Position numbers and translations under genes: made by a program
Notes under the pieces: generated by a model
What the model was told of the DNA's origin: nothing
Seen by the model: the letters and a program-made list of their open reading frames with translations, nothing else
Database searches by the model: none
Assembly (NCBI RefSeq): GCF_014145675.1
Contig: NZ_JACGZW010000003.1
Coordinates: 558,001-622,000, forward strand
Origin: Amycolatopsis dendrobii
GTDB taxonomy: Bacteria; Actinomycetota; Actinomycetes; Mycobacteriales; Pseudonocardiaceae
DNA: 64,000 bases
Reading direction: 5' to 3'
Shown: positions 40,975-49,462 of the stretch, piece after piece
Layout of the letters: each line of letters opens with the position of its first letter
Numbering within the stretch: position 1 is the first letter of the stretch

Positions 40975-42167
40975 TTGGCGCCTCCGGGTTTCTGCGTCAG
41001 CACGTCCGACAGCGGCAGCGGCAACGGCGGCAGCTGGCCGTTCTGCAGCGAGTTCAGCGCCTGCGGGATGGACGGCAGCTTCAACGTGCCGTCGAGCACT
41101 GGCGCGAGCTTCTTGCAGATGTTGCCGAGCGTGTCCGGAAGCGGTTTCGGCGTGCCCGCGCTGATCAATCGGCAGATCGTGAGGATCGGCGGATTGGTGA
41201 TCTCGTTCAGGTTGTCCCGCACCGCGATCGTGCCGGACGCCGCGTCGTAGGTGTTGATGAAGTTCGTCGCCCCGGTCGGCGCGATGTCGAGCACCTCGGC
41301 GAGCGCGGCCCGCTGGTCCACCAGCACCTTGGTCAGCGACGCCAGTTTGGCCACATTGGACGAAAGCCCGTTCTTGTTGTCCGCCACGAACTGTTTCACG
41401 TCCTGCAGCGACGTCGACAGCGAATCGAGCGCGGCCCCGACGTCGTGCGAATCGTCGGCGAGGAAGCCGCTGACGTCCGCGAGCCGCTGGTAGAACTCGT
41501 TCAGCTGACTGTCGCTTTGGGACAGTGCGGAGGTGAAGGAGTTCAGGTTCTTCACCGTGGAGAACAGGTCGTCCTTCGAATCGTCGAGCGTGCCCGCCAG
41601 TTCGGCGAGCCTGCTGACGGTCGAGTTCAGGTCCTTGCCGTTGCCCTTGAGGTTGGCCGCGGCGGTGTCCAGCAGATCGGAGAACGCGCCGTTTTTGTTG
41701 GCTCCGTTGGGTCCGAGCGCGGTGGACAGCTTGTCGAGGCTCGCGTAGAGGTCGTCCAGTTCGACGGGCGTCGCGGTCTTGTCGCGCGGCAGCACGGTTC
41801 CGCTCGCGAGCGTCGGGCCGCTGTCGTAGGCCGGGGTCAGCTGGACGTACCGGTCGCTCACCAGGCTCGGCGAAACGACGACCGCGCCGACGTCCTTCGG
41901 GACCGGGACGTCGTCGTTCACCTTCATGTCCACGCGCACCGCCTGGCCTTGCGGCGTCACCGCGGTGACCTCGCCGACCGCCACGCCCAGCACTCGCACC
42001 GACGAACCGGCGTACAGGCCGACGGTTTTGCCGAAGTAGGCCGAGATTTTGGTGCCGCCCGTATCGCGCAGCACGAGGTAAATGCCCGCCGTGAGCAAAA
42101 GCGCTGCCACACAAGCAAAGCCAAGCCAGGTGACCAGATTCCGTCCGGCACGAGTTTCGACCGTCAT
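40971..42167 (-). CDS. mce4D: Mce family protein, subunit D
   Basis: A 398-aa Mce protein: N-terminal anchor NLVTWLGFACVAALLLTAGIYLVLR, MCE domain from KISAYFGKTVGLYAGSSVRVLGVAVGEVTAVTPQGQAVRVDMKV, and a long alpha-helical needle region (about 140-320). The Pro/Leu-rich C-terminus is LPPLPLPLSDVLTQKPGGAK. The start at 42167 follows GGAGG and lies 34 bp after the mce4C stop, the largest gap among the mce genes here. Confidence 0.92.
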   Translation of the reverse strand: MTVETRAGRNLVTWLGFACVAALLLTAGIYLVLRDTGGTKISAYFGKTVGLYAGSSVRVLGVAVGEVTAVTPQGQAVRVDMKVNDDVPVPKDVGAVVVSPSLVSDRYVQLTPAYDSGPTLASGTVLPRDKTATPVELDDLYASLDKLSTALGPNGANKNGAFSDLLDTAAANLKGNGKDLNSTVSRLAELAGTLDDSKDDLFSTVKNLNSFTSALSQSDSQLNEFYQRLADVSGFLADDSHDVGAALDSLSTSLQDVKQFVADNKNGLSSNVAKLASLTKVLVDQRAALAEVLDIAPTGATNFINTYDAASGTIAVRDNLNEITNPPILTICRLISAGTPKPLPDTLGNICKKLAPVLDGTLKLPSIPQALNSLQNGQLPPLPLPLSDVLTQKPGGAK

Positions 42168-42201
42168 GACGCCTCCGCGGGAAAAATTACGTCGGCGGTA
42201 G

Positions 42202-43233
42202 TCATCGTCCACCCACCCCCTGGTCCGGCGCGGAGATCGGCGGCGTGCAGCCCTCCGGGTTGATCGACAGCCCGCCCGCCGTGATCGTCGGCGGCAGCAG
42301 ACCGCACAGATACCCCTCGAACCAGCGCCCGTTGCCGGTCGCGTTCGCGCCGACCCGGGCGAACGGGGCCATCAGCTGCAAGCTCCGGTCGAGGTTGCCC
42401 TGGTTGCGCTGCAACACGTCGGTCACCTTCCCGAGCGCGGCGAGCGTCGGCCCGATCTGCGTGCGGTTGTCCGCGACCAGCCCGGACAGCTGCTTCGAAA
42501 TCTCCTGCGTGCCCTTGAGCAGCGTGCTGATCTGTTCGCGGCGCTGCTGCAGTTCGGTCAGCAGCAGGTTGCCGTCGCCGATCAACTGCTGCAGCTGCGC
42601 GTTCCGGTCGGACAGCGTCTTCGAGATCTTGCTCGTGTTGGACAGCAGCGTGTGCAGGTCGGCGTCGCGCGAGGACACCGTCTTCGACAACGCCGACAGC
42701 CCGGACAGCGTGTCCTTCAGGTACTTCGGACTGTCCTTGAGGGAATCCGACAGCGCGGTGAAGCTCTGCGCGAGCTGCTGCGTGTCGATGTCGCCGACCG
42801 TGGTGGACAGCTGGTTGAACGCGTCCTGCAACTGGAACGGCGTCCGCGTGCGCTGCACCGGAATCGTGTCGCCGGGCGTCTGCGTGCCGCCGCCTTTCGT
42901 GTCCAGCGCGAGGTACTTCTCCCCCAGCAGCGTCTTGATCTCGATCGACGCCGTGGACGCGTCGCCGACCCGGACGCCCTTCACCCGGAACTTCACGAGC
43001 ACCTGCTTGTGCCCCAGCTCCACCGACGTCACCTGCCCGACCTTGACGCCGGCCACCTGGACCTCGTTGTCCGGCGCGAGCCCGGCGGACTCGGCGAACG
43101 CCGCGGTGTAGGTGGTGCCGTTGCCGAACATCGGGATGCTGTCGGAAAAGTACGTCACCGCGGTCACCAGCACGATGAGCACGAGCGTCACCGCGCCGAC
43201 GCTCGCCTGGTTCCGGTCCTTCAGTCGTTTCAC
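42202..43233 (-). CDS. mce4C: Mce family protein, subunit C
   Basis: A 343-aa Mce protein with an N-terminal anchor (SVGAVTLVLIVLVTAVTYFSDSIPMF), an MCE domain (TYTAAFAESAGLAPDNEVQVAGVKVGQVTSVELGHKQVLVKFRVKG), and a helical region rich in Ser and Leu. The end is GLSINPEGCTPPISAPDQGVGGR. The GTG at 43233 overlaps the mce4B stop by 4 bp, so the proteins are made in coupled stoichiometry. Confidence 0.92.
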   Translation of the reverse strand: MKRLKDRNQASVGAVTLVLIVLVTAVTYFSDSIPMFGNGTTYTAAFAESAGLAPDNEVQVAGVKVGQVTSVELGHKQVLVKFRVKGVRVGDASTASIEIKTLLGEKYLALDTKGGGTQTPGDTIPVQRTRTPFQLQDAFNQLSTTVGDIDTQQLAQSFTALSDSLKDSPKYLKDTLSGLSALSKTVSSRDADLHTLLSNTSKISKTLSDRNAQLQQLIGDGNLLLTELQQRREQISTLLKGTQEISKQLSGLVADNRTQIGPTLAALGKVTDVLQRNQGNLDRSLQLMAPFARVGANATGNGRWFEGYLCGLLPPTITAGGLSINPEGCTPPISAPDQGVGGR

Positions 43234-44267
43234 GGGCCACACCTCGGCGCGCGTTCGGTGCCGGGGATCGGCACGATCGGCAGCGTCACGTCCAGCGAGG
43301 AAATGCCGATGGTGCCTTCGATCCCGCACAGGTAGTAGTTGAACCAGCTGCCATAGCTCAGGGTCCGGGTGAACTTCTCCAGGTTGCCCGGCAGCACTTG
43401 CAGCAGATGCTCGATGAGCGGCTGCGAATCGTTGAGGTTGTTCGCCAGCTTCCCGAGCTGGGTCACGTCCTGCTGCACCGCGGGACGGGCGTCGGCGAGC
43501 AGACCCGCGGTCGCGTTGGTCAGGTCGCCGAGCGCGCCCACCGCGTCGCCGATCGGCTTGCGCTGCTCGGCGAGGCCGCTCACCAGCCGCTGCGTCTGGT
43601 CGACGAGGTCGCCCAGCTGCGGGCCGCGCGCGTTGACCGTGCTGAGCACCTGGTTGAGATTGTCGATGACCTGCCCGATCACCTTGTCTTTGCCCGCGAT
43701 CGACGTCGTGATCGACGCGGTGTGCGAGAGCAGGCTGGTGATCGTGCCGCCCTCTCCCTGGAACACCTGCACGATCTCGGCGGAGAGCTGGTTGACCTCC
43801 TTCGGGTCCAGCGCCTTGAACAGCGGTTTGAACCCGTTGAACAGCACGGTCAGGTTCAGCGCCGGTTTCGTGCGCTCCGGCGGGATGGTGTCGCCGGGAG
43901 ACAGCGTGTCGCCGCCGCTGACGTCGGTGCCGAGCGAGAGGTAGCGCTGGCCGACGAGGTTGCGGTACTTGATCGTCGCGGTGGCGAGCGAGGGCAGCTT
44001 GTACGCCGATTCGACGAGGAACCGCACCTCGGCGTAGTTCTGCTCGCCCTGGTCGACGCCGATCGTCTCGACCTGGCCGACCTTCACGCCGGAGATCCGC
44101 ACGTCGTCGCCGGCCTGCAGCCCGGACGCGTCGGTGAACTTCGCGACGTAGGACGCGGTGTTGCCGAAGTTCGTGTTCGCGATCGTGGTGGCGAGGACGC
44201 CGGTGAGCAGCACCGTGACCACGGCGAAGATGCCGATCTTGATCAGCGCGGGAACGAACGACCTCAT
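43230..44267 (-). CDS. mce4B: Mce family protein, subunit B
   Basis: A 345-aa Mce protein with an anchor (LIKIGIFAVVTVLLTGVLATTI), an MCE domain (SYVAKFTDASGLQAGDDVRISGVKVGQVETIGVDQGEQNYAEVRFLV), and a helical needle region. The C-terminal Cys pair lies in YYLCGIEGTIG...APRCGP. The ATG at 44267 overlaps mce4A by 4 bp (ATGA). Confidence 0.92.
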   Translation of the reverse strand: MRSFVPALIKIGIFAVVTVLLTGVLATTIANTNFGNTASYVAKFTDASGLQAGDDVRISGVKVGQVETIGVDQGEQNYAEVRFLVESAYKLPSLATATIKYRNLVGQRYLSLGTDVSGGDTLSPGDTIPPERTKPALNLTVLFNGFKPLFKALDPKEVNQLSAEIVQVFQGEGGTITSLLSHTASITTSIAGKDKVIGQVIDNLNQVLSTVNARGPQLGDLVDQTQRLVSGLAEQRKPIGDAVGALGDLTNATAGLLADARPAVQQDVTQLGKLANNLNDSQPLIEHLLQVLPGNLEKFTRTLSYGSWFNYYLCGIEGTIGISSLDVTLPIVPIPGTERAPRCGP

Positions 44268-45619
44268 TTCAGCTCCACCTCCGCCCCCCGGTACAGCGGC
44301 CCGACCAGCAGCGACGACCAGCCCGGCACGTTGTCCGGCGTGGTGTTCAGCGTCGGCGAGGCGAGCAGGTCGAGCAGTTTCTGCTCGTCGGCCGACCCGG
44401 CGATGCTCGGCGCGCCGCCGGTCGACCCGGACCCGCCGGGCAGCGGGCCGTTCGTGAAATCGCCGGGCAGCGTGCCGTCCGGATCGTGCGGCGGAGCGGG
44501 CTTGGTCGCCCCGTCCTTCACCGCGCCGTCCGGCGGGTACTGCGGCCAGCGCCCGGGTTTCGGCACCTGCAGATAGCAGCGCGGGCCGCGTTTGTCGTCG
44601 TACTTCGGCTCGTCGACGCCAGGCAGGTACTTGCCGCGGCTCGCCGAGAACTCGATCGTCACGCGGCTGACCTCCGGATGCGCGGTGCCCTTGCCGAACG
44701 CCAGCTCCGCGTTCGGCACCGTCCCGGCCAGCTGCTTGAGCAGGCACGGGTATTCCGGCGCGTACTTCGCGAGCACGTCGAGCGTGGGCTGCACGGCGGT
44801 GGTGAGGCGGATGATGTTGTCCTTGTTGACTTCCAGGAAGCGCGTCAGGTCGGTGGCGGTGCCGGTGACCGAGGAGTACAGATCGGTCAGGCCGCGCTGT
44901 TTCTCCACAATGGTCTGCGTGGTCGTGGTGAGGTCCGACAGCGCCTGCAACGCGTCCGGCGCGGCCTTGTCGTAGATGCCGGACACGTTGGCCAGCCCGG
45001 TGATGTCCGCCTTGAGATCGGGCAGCGACGGGTTGAGCTTGCCGAGGTAGTCCGAAAGCCGGGTCAGCGTCTCGCCGAGCTTCTTGCCGCGTCCGTCGAG
45101 CGCGGTGGACACGGCGTTGAGCGTGCTGGACAGCTTTTCCGGCTGCACCGCCCGCAACAGCGGCATGACGTGGTTGAGCACCTGCTCCAGTTCGATCGCG
45201 GTGCTGCTGCGGTCCTGCGGGATCACGTCGCCCGCCTTGATCGGCCGCTGCGCCCGCTCGGGCAGCTGGAGCGCGACGTACCGTTCGCCGAACAGGGTCT
45301 TCGGCAGCAGCCGCGCCGAAACATTCGACGGGATCACGTCGGTCTTGTCCGGCTGCAGCGCCAGTTCCAGCTCCGCGTGGTCGCCGACCGGCCGCACGTC
45401 GCGGATCTCGCCGACGAGCATGCCGCGTACCTTCACGTCCCCGCCGACGCGCAGCTGGCTGCCGACGTGGTCGGTCTCCAGCTTCACCAGCGTCACCGGC
45501 GTGAACGCCTTGCGGTACGCGGCGATCGTCGTGGTGAAGAACAACGCCGCCACGACCAGGAACACCAGCCCCAGCAGCTGGTACTGGAGCCGTTTGCGCA
45601 ACTCTCGACGGGTACTCAT
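44264..45619 (-). CDS. mce4A: Mce family protein, subunit A
   Basis: A 451-aa Mce protein and the first of the six. Anchor QLLGLVFLVVAALFFTTTIAAY, MCE domain VTLVKLETDHVGSQLRVGGDVKVRGMLVGEIRDVRPVGDHAELELALQ, then a long helical region. An extended C-terminal part (about 320-451) contains two Cys and a Pro/Gly-rich stretch. Mce4A is the subunit linked to cholesterol uptake in mycobacteria. Start ATG overlaps yrbE4B by 4 bp. Confidence 0.93.
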   Translation of the reverse strand: MSTRRELRKRLQYQLLGLVFLVVAALFFTTTIAAYRKAFTPVTLVKLETDHVGSQLRVGGDVKVRGMLVGEIRDVRPVGDHAELELALQPDKTDVIPSNVSARLLPKTLFGERYVALQLPERAQRPIKAGDVIPQDRSSTAIELEQVLNHVMPLLRAVQPEKLSSTLNAVSTALDGRGKKLGETLTRLSDYLGKLNPSLPDLKADITGLANVSGIYDKAAPDALQALSDLTTTTQTIVEKQRGLTDLYSSVTGTATDLTRFLEVNKDNIIRLTTAVQPTLDVLAKYAPEYPCLLKQLAGTVPNAELAFGKGTAHPEVSRVTIEFSASRGKYLPGVDEPKYDDKRGPRCYLQVPKPGRWPQYPPDGAVKDGATKPAPPHDPDGTLPGDFTNGPLPGGSGSTGGAPSIAGSADEQKLLDLLASPTLNTTPDNVPGWSSLLVGPLYRGAEVELK

Positions 45620-46476
45620 CCGGATATCCGCACTGTCGTGTTCGCGCCCCAGATCGCGAGGCTCAGGAAGAAGTCCAGCACCGAGATCAGCACGATCGAC
45701 GTGCGGACCGCGCGGCCCACCGCGATGCCCACCCCGGCCGGCCCGCCGGACGCGGTATAGCCGTAGTAGCAATGGGAAAGGATCACCAGCACGCTGAACA
45801 CGATCACCTTGGCGAACGACCACAGCACGTCTTCGGGCGGGAGGAACAGCGTGAAGTAATGGTCGTACGTGCCCGCGGACTGGCCGTAGAGCCAGATGGT
45901 GATCTGCCGCGACGCGAGATACGAGGACAGCAGGCCCACCGCGTACAGCGGGATCACCGCGGTCACCCCGGCGAGCACGCGCGTGGTGACCAGGTAGGGC
46001 ATGCTCGGCACGGCCATCACTTCGAGCGCGTCGATCTCCTCGGAGATCCGCATCGCGCCGAGCTGCGCGGTGAACCCGCAGCCGACGGTCGCCGACAGCG
46101 CGAGCCCGGCCGAGAGCGGAGCGACCTCGCGGGTGTTGAAGTAGGCGGAAATGAACCCGGTGAGCGCGGCCGTGCCGAGCTGGTTCAGCGCCGAATACCC
46201 CTGCAAGCCCACGATGAGCCCGGTGAACAGGGTCATGCCGATCATCACGCCGAGCGTCCCGCCGATCACCGCGAGGCCGCCGGTGCCGAAGCAGACCTCG
46301 GTGAGCAGCCGCGTGGTTTCGCGGCCGTAGCGGCGGATCGTGCGCGGCGACCAGGCGAGCGCCCGGCCGTAGAAGGACAACTGCTTCCCGAGTCCTTCGA
46401 GGCTCGCGCCGGGGCGCGCGATGATCTCGAGCGTCCGGTCGGACGCGCGCGTCTGCTCGATCGGTTCGGCCGTCAT
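45616..46476 (-). CDS. yrbE4B: MlaE/YrbE-type permease B
   Basis: A 286-aa integral membrane permease of the MlaE family with several hydrophobic segments: GGLAVIGGTLGVMIGMTLFTGLIVGLQGY, LGTAALTGFISAYF and VLAGVTAVIPLYAVGLLSSYLA. The family signature is ATVGCGFTAQLGAMRISEEIDALEVMAV, which contacts the ATPase MceG/Mkl. No ATPase gene is in the window, as is usual, since one is shared genome-wide. It starts 1 bp after yrbE4A ends. Confidence 0.93.
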   Translation of the reverse strand: MTAEPIEQTRASDRTLEIIARPGASLEGLGKQLSFYGRALAWSPRTIRRYGRETTRLLTEVCFGTGGLAVIGGTLGVMIGMTLFTGLIVGLQGYSALNQLGTAALTGFISAYFNTREVAPLSAGLALSATVGCGFTAQLGAMRISEEIDALEVMAVPSMPYLVTTRVLAGVTAVIPLYAVGLLSSYLASRQITIWLYGQSAGTYDHYFTLFLPPEDVLWSFAKVIVFSVLVILSHCYYGYTASGGPAGVGIAVGRAVRTSIVLISVLDFFLSLAIWGANTTVRISG

Positions 46477-46477
46477 G

Positions 46478-47269
46478 TCACAACGCCTTCGGGGGCACGA
46501 CTTTGAGGTACACGGCGGTCAGCACGACGTTGATCAGGAACAGCAGCAGGAAGGTGATCACCACCGCCTGGTTCACCGCGTCGCCGACGCCCTTCGGCCC
46601 GCCCGCCGGGTTCAGCCCGCGGAACGCGGCGACCACGCCCGCGACGAAGCCGTACAGGAACGCCTTGATCTCGCTGATCCAGAGGTCCGGCACCTGCGCG
46701 AGGGCGTTGAAGCTGGCCAGGTACGCTCCGGGCGTGCCGCCTTGCAGGACCACGTTGAAGAAGTAGCCGCCGAGCACGCCGACCACGCTGACCAGGCCGT
46801 TGAGCAGCACCGACACCACGATCGCGGCGAGCACCCTCGGCACCACGATGCGCTGCACCGGGTTGACGCCGAGGACTTCCATCGCGTCGATCTCTTCCCG
46901 GATCTTGCGCGCGCCGATATCGGCACAGACCGCGCTTCCCCCGGCCCCGGCCACCAGCAGCGCCGTGATCAGCGGGCTCGCCTGCTGCACGATGGCGAGC
47001 GCGCTGGCCGCGCCGGTGAAGGACTGCGCGCCGATCTGCGTGGTCAGCGATCCGAGCTGCAGGGCGATGACCGCGCCGAACGGGATCGCGACCAGAGCCG
47101 TCGGAAGAATGGTCACGCTCGCGAAGAACCAGCACTGCTGGATCCATTCGCGGAACTGGAACGGGCGCTTGAAGATCGCCCGCAGGACCTCCCAGGACAG
47201 CGTGGCGAGCCTGCCGACCTGGGTCAGCGCCGCGGTGCCCGGGAGAGTGACCGAGCCGCTTCCGCCCAC
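46478..47269 (-). CDS. yrbE4A: MlaE/YrbE-type permease A
   Basis: A 263-aa MlaE permease forming the channel with YrbE4B. The signature is GAGGSAVCADIGARKIREEIDAMEVLGVNPVQRIVVPRVLA. Hydrophobic segments include ASVTILPTALVAIPFGAVIALQLGSL and AIVVSVLLNGLVSVVGVLGGYFFNVVLQGG, ending FLLLFLINVVLTAVYLKVVPPKAL. GTG start at 47269 with GGGAGG upstream. It lies 123 bp after the upstream SDR gene, so an additional internal promoter is possible. Confidence 0.93.
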   Translation of the reverse strand: MGGSGSVTLPGTAALTQVGRLATLSWEVLRAIFKRPFQFREWIQQCWFFASVTILPTALVAIPFGAVIALQLGSLTTQIGAQSFTGAASALAIVQQASPLITALLVAGAGGSAVCADIGARKIREEIDAMEVLGVNPVQRIVVPRVLAAIVVSVLLNGLVSVVGVLGGYFFNVVLQGGTPGAYLASFNALAQVPDLWISEIKAFLYGFVAGVVAAFRGLNPAGGPKGVGDAVNQAVVITFLLLFLINVVLTAVYLKVVPPKAL

Positions 47270-47392
47270 CGCACCTCCCAGTAGTCACCCCCGAGTCTTG
47301 CCCATCCCCGCCCGCCGATTTCGGTTAGCGGTGTTCACTCCCGTCCCTTCGGCCCCCAGCGGTCACCCTAGGCGCACCAGCACCCGGCGACC

Positions 47393-48157
47393 TCACAATT
47401 TCAGCGCGTGCGTGGCCGTAGCGCCGCCGTCGGCGACGAACTCGCCGCCGGTGCAATACGAACTCTCGTCGCTGCCGAGGAACACCAGCAGCGGCGCGAT
47501 CTCGTCGGCGCGGCCCACCCGGCCGAGCGCGACCTTCTTGCCCACCCAGGACACGTCCACGTCCGCGCCCGCCGCGTCGGAAACCATCTTCGTGTCGATC
47601 ATGCCCGGATGCACCGAATTGACCCGGATCCCGCGCGCGCCCAGCTCCAGCGCGGCGACCTTGGTCATCCCGCGGATCGCGAACTTGGTCGCGGTGTAGG
47701 CGACGAGGAACGGCATCCCGGCCAGACCCTCCACAGAGGACACGTTGACGATGGAGCCGCCGCCGGCCCCTGCCATCGGTTCAACGACCGAGCGCATGCC
47801 GAGAAACGCCCCGATCTGGTTGATCCGCACGACGCGTTCGTATTCGGCGAGCGGCGTCTTCGCGAGTTCCGAAAAGTACAGCACCCCGGCGTTGTTGACC
47901 AGCACCGTCGGCGGCCCGAATTCGGCCGCCGTGGTCTCGACCGCGGCGGTCCAGCCGTCCTCGTCGCTCACGTCGAGGTGGCAGAACACCGCGGCTTCGC
48001 CGAGTTCCGCGGCGAGCGCTTTGCCTTCGTCGTCGAGAACGTCGGCGATCACCACTTTCGCGCCTTGCGCGACGAACGCGCGCGCAGCGGCCGCGCCCTG
48101 TCCGCGCGCTGCTCCGGTGATCAGGGCGACTTTGCCGGCCAACCGGTCCTCGGTCAT
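47393..48157 (-). CDS. SDR oxidoreductase, 3-alpha/20-beta-hydroxysteroid dehydrogenase type
   Basis: A 254-aa classical SDR: TGAARGQGAAAARAFVAQGAKVVIADVLDDEG (NAD-type Asp after the second strand), VLVNNAGVLYFSEL, IVNVSSVEGLAGMPFLVAYTATKFAIRG (Ser, Tyr, Lys). The first loop GARGQG and the overall pattern resemble 3-alpha,20-beta-hydroxysteroid dehydrogenase and Rv2002 (FabG3). It sits between the hsd4A-like gene and yrbE4A, a position without a counterpart in the M. tuberculosis mce4 locus. A role in steroid oxidation is inferred from location. Confidence 0.88.
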   Translation of the reverse strand: MTEDRLAGKVALITGAARGQGAAAARAFVAQGAKVVIADVLDDEGKALAAELGEAAVFCHLDVSDEDGWTAAVETTAAEFGPPTVLVNNAGVLYFSELAKTPLAEYERVVRINQIGAFLGMRSVVEPMAGAGGGSIVNVSSVEGLAGMPFLVAYTATKFAIRGMTKVAALELGARGIRVNSVHPGMIDTKMVSDAAGADVDVSWVGKKVALGRVGRADEIAPLLVFLGSDESSYCTGGEFVADGGATATHALKL

Positions 48158-48170
48158 GCGTCCTCCGGGT

Positions 48171-49052
48171 TCAGGGCAGCGAAAGCAGATCGGTCGCGGC
48201 GAACATCCGCTCCGGGTCTCGATCGGCGAAGTGCGCGCCGACGGTCGCGGCGAGTTCGCCGGTGGTCCAGGCGCCGTTCGCGGTGTCGAACCGCTCCTCC
48301 ACCGACGGCGGCTTCAGCAACGCGACCATGCCGCCGTGGACGACGAAAACCTGACCGTTGACGGCGTCCGCGTCCGGCGACGCGAGGAATGCGACAAACG
48401 GAGCAACGTGCTCTACCGACAACGGATCGAGTCCGTCCTTGGGCGCTTCGCCGAAGACATCCGCGGTCATCGCGGTGCGGGCGCGCGGGCAGATCGTGTT
48501 GGCGCGCACGCCGTACTTCGCCAGCCCGCGCGCCGCGGACATGGTGAGCGCCGCGATGCCCGCTTTCGCCGCCGAGTAGTTGGGCTGCCCCGGCGAACCG
48601 ACCAGGAACGCCTCCGAAGCGGTGTTCACCAACCGGCCGTACACCGGCTGTCCCTCCATTTTGGAGCGATCGCGCCAGTACGCGGCGGCGTTGCGGGACA
48701 GCAGGAAATGCCCGCGCAGGTGCACCGCGATGACCTTGTCCCAGTCCTCGTCGGACATGGAGAACAGCATCCGGTCGCGGAGCACGCCCGCGTTGTTCAC
48801 GACGATGTCGAGGCTGCCGAAGTGGTCGACCGCGGCCGACAGCAGTTCCTTCGCGGTTTCGGCCGCCGAGACGTCCCCGGCGACCGCGAGCGCTTTGCCG
48901 CCCCGCTGTTCGATCTCGGCCACGACGTCTTTCGCCTCGCCGATGTCGTTGACTACGACGGACGCGCCTTCGCGGGCCAGCGCGAGCGCTTCGGCCCGGC
49001 CCAGCCCGGCTCCGGCCCCGGTGACGACAGCGACTTTGCCCTCGAGCGTCAT
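48171..49052 (-). CDS. hsd4A: SDR oxidoreductase, Hsd4A-like (Rv3502c type)
   Basis: A 293-aa SDR starting MTLEGKVAVVTGAGAGLGRAEALALAREGASVVVNDIGE. The active site is VNTASEAFLVGSPGQPNYSAAKAG and the NAD-binding Asp is in VVNDIG. It is longer than typical SDRs, with a C-terminal extension. Rv3502c (Hsd4A) occupies the same place beside FdxD and yrbE4A and acts on side-chain or 17-beta-hydroxy steroid intermediates. The start at 49052 was chosen at the conserved N-terminus. A KstR-like site lies upstream. Confidence 0.88.
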   Translation of the reverse strand: MTLEGKVAVVTGAGAGLGRAEALALAREGASVVVNDIGEAKDVVAEIEQRGGKALAVAGDVSAAETAKELLSAAVDHFGSLDIVVNNAGVLRDRMLFSMSDEDWDKVIAVHLRGHFLLSRNAAAYWRDRSKMEGQPVYGRLVNTASEAFLVGSPGQPNYSAAKAGIAALTMSAARGLAKYGVRANTICPRARTAMTADVFGEAPKDGLDPLSVEHVAPFVAFLASPDADAVNGQVFVVHGGMVALLKPPSVEERFDTANGAWTTGELAATVGAHFADRDPERMFAATDLLSLP

Positions 49053-49141
49053 CGAACCGCCCCAGCCTGGCCGTTCGTCTTCCCTACGGACGGTTCCACC
49101 CGCGAGCCTCCTCGTCGAAGCCTGCCTGACGCAGCACAGAC

Positions 49142-49155
49142 TAGAATCTGTTCTC
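49142..49155. promoter_or_regulatory. Second, weaker KstR-like site upstream of hsd4A
   Basis: TAGAATCTGTTCTC matches the KstR pattern TNNAACNNGTTNNA with two deviations. It lies between the ferredoxin stop and the hsd4A start (about 90 bp upstream), so it may allow separate control of hsd4A-yrbE4-mce4. Confidence 0.45.
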
Positions 49156-49173
49156 GCATTGAGCAAGCCCCGA

Positions 49174-49359
49174 TCAACTGGTCGTGAACAGGGCGTTCTT
49201 TGGGCAATTGGTCACCGCTTGCGAAACACGTTCTACTTCTTCCTCCGGAACCGGTCCGATCACCAGGTTCTCGTCGTCGTCGAGATCGAAGACCTCCGGC
49301 GCGAACCCGACGCAGACCGCGTTCGCCTCGCACAGCTCCCGGTCGACACTGACCTCCAT
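49174..49359 (-). CDS. fdxD: Single-cluster [3Fe-4S] ferredoxin, FdxD-like
   Basis: A 61-aa ferredoxin with three candidate cluster Cys (residues 10, 16 and 52: DRELCEANAVCVGFAPEVFDL ... AVTNCPKNAL). The absence of a fourth Cys suggests a [3Fe-4S] cluster, as in P450-linked actinomycete ferredoxins. It would pass electrons to a steroid-oxidising monooxygenase. Rv3503c (FdxD) is in the same place. The start at 49359 has GGGAGGAAG upstream; the longer start at 49389 would run into the KstR operator. Confidence 0.9.
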   Translation of the reverse strand: MEVSVDRELCEANAVCVGFAPEVFDLDDDENLVIGPVPEEEVERVSQAVTNCPKNALFTTS

Positions 49360-49389
49360 GCTTCCTCCCGCTCGCCGCTCCTGGTACAA

Positions 49390-49405
49390 CTAGAACAGGT
49401 TCTAG
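49390..49405. promoter_or_regulatory. KstR operator in the steroid divergent promoter
   Basis: CTAGAAC-AG-GTTCTAG is a perfect palindrome that matches the KstR consensus TNNAACNNGTTNNA at every defined position. It lies between fdxD (minus) and the fadE26-like gene (plus). KstR represses cholesterol genes until a 3-keto-steroid-CoA binds it. Confidence 0.88.
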
Positions 49406-49462
49406 CTTACCGCCGGGGCCCGGTACGACACCACAACGAGACCGGCGGGGTGGAGGTGACGG

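Noticed and set aside
47270..47392. Possible KstR site before yrbE4A
   Set aside because: GTGAACACCGC-type half-sites occur, but no AACNNGTT core is present, so only the sites at 49390 and 49142 are kept.
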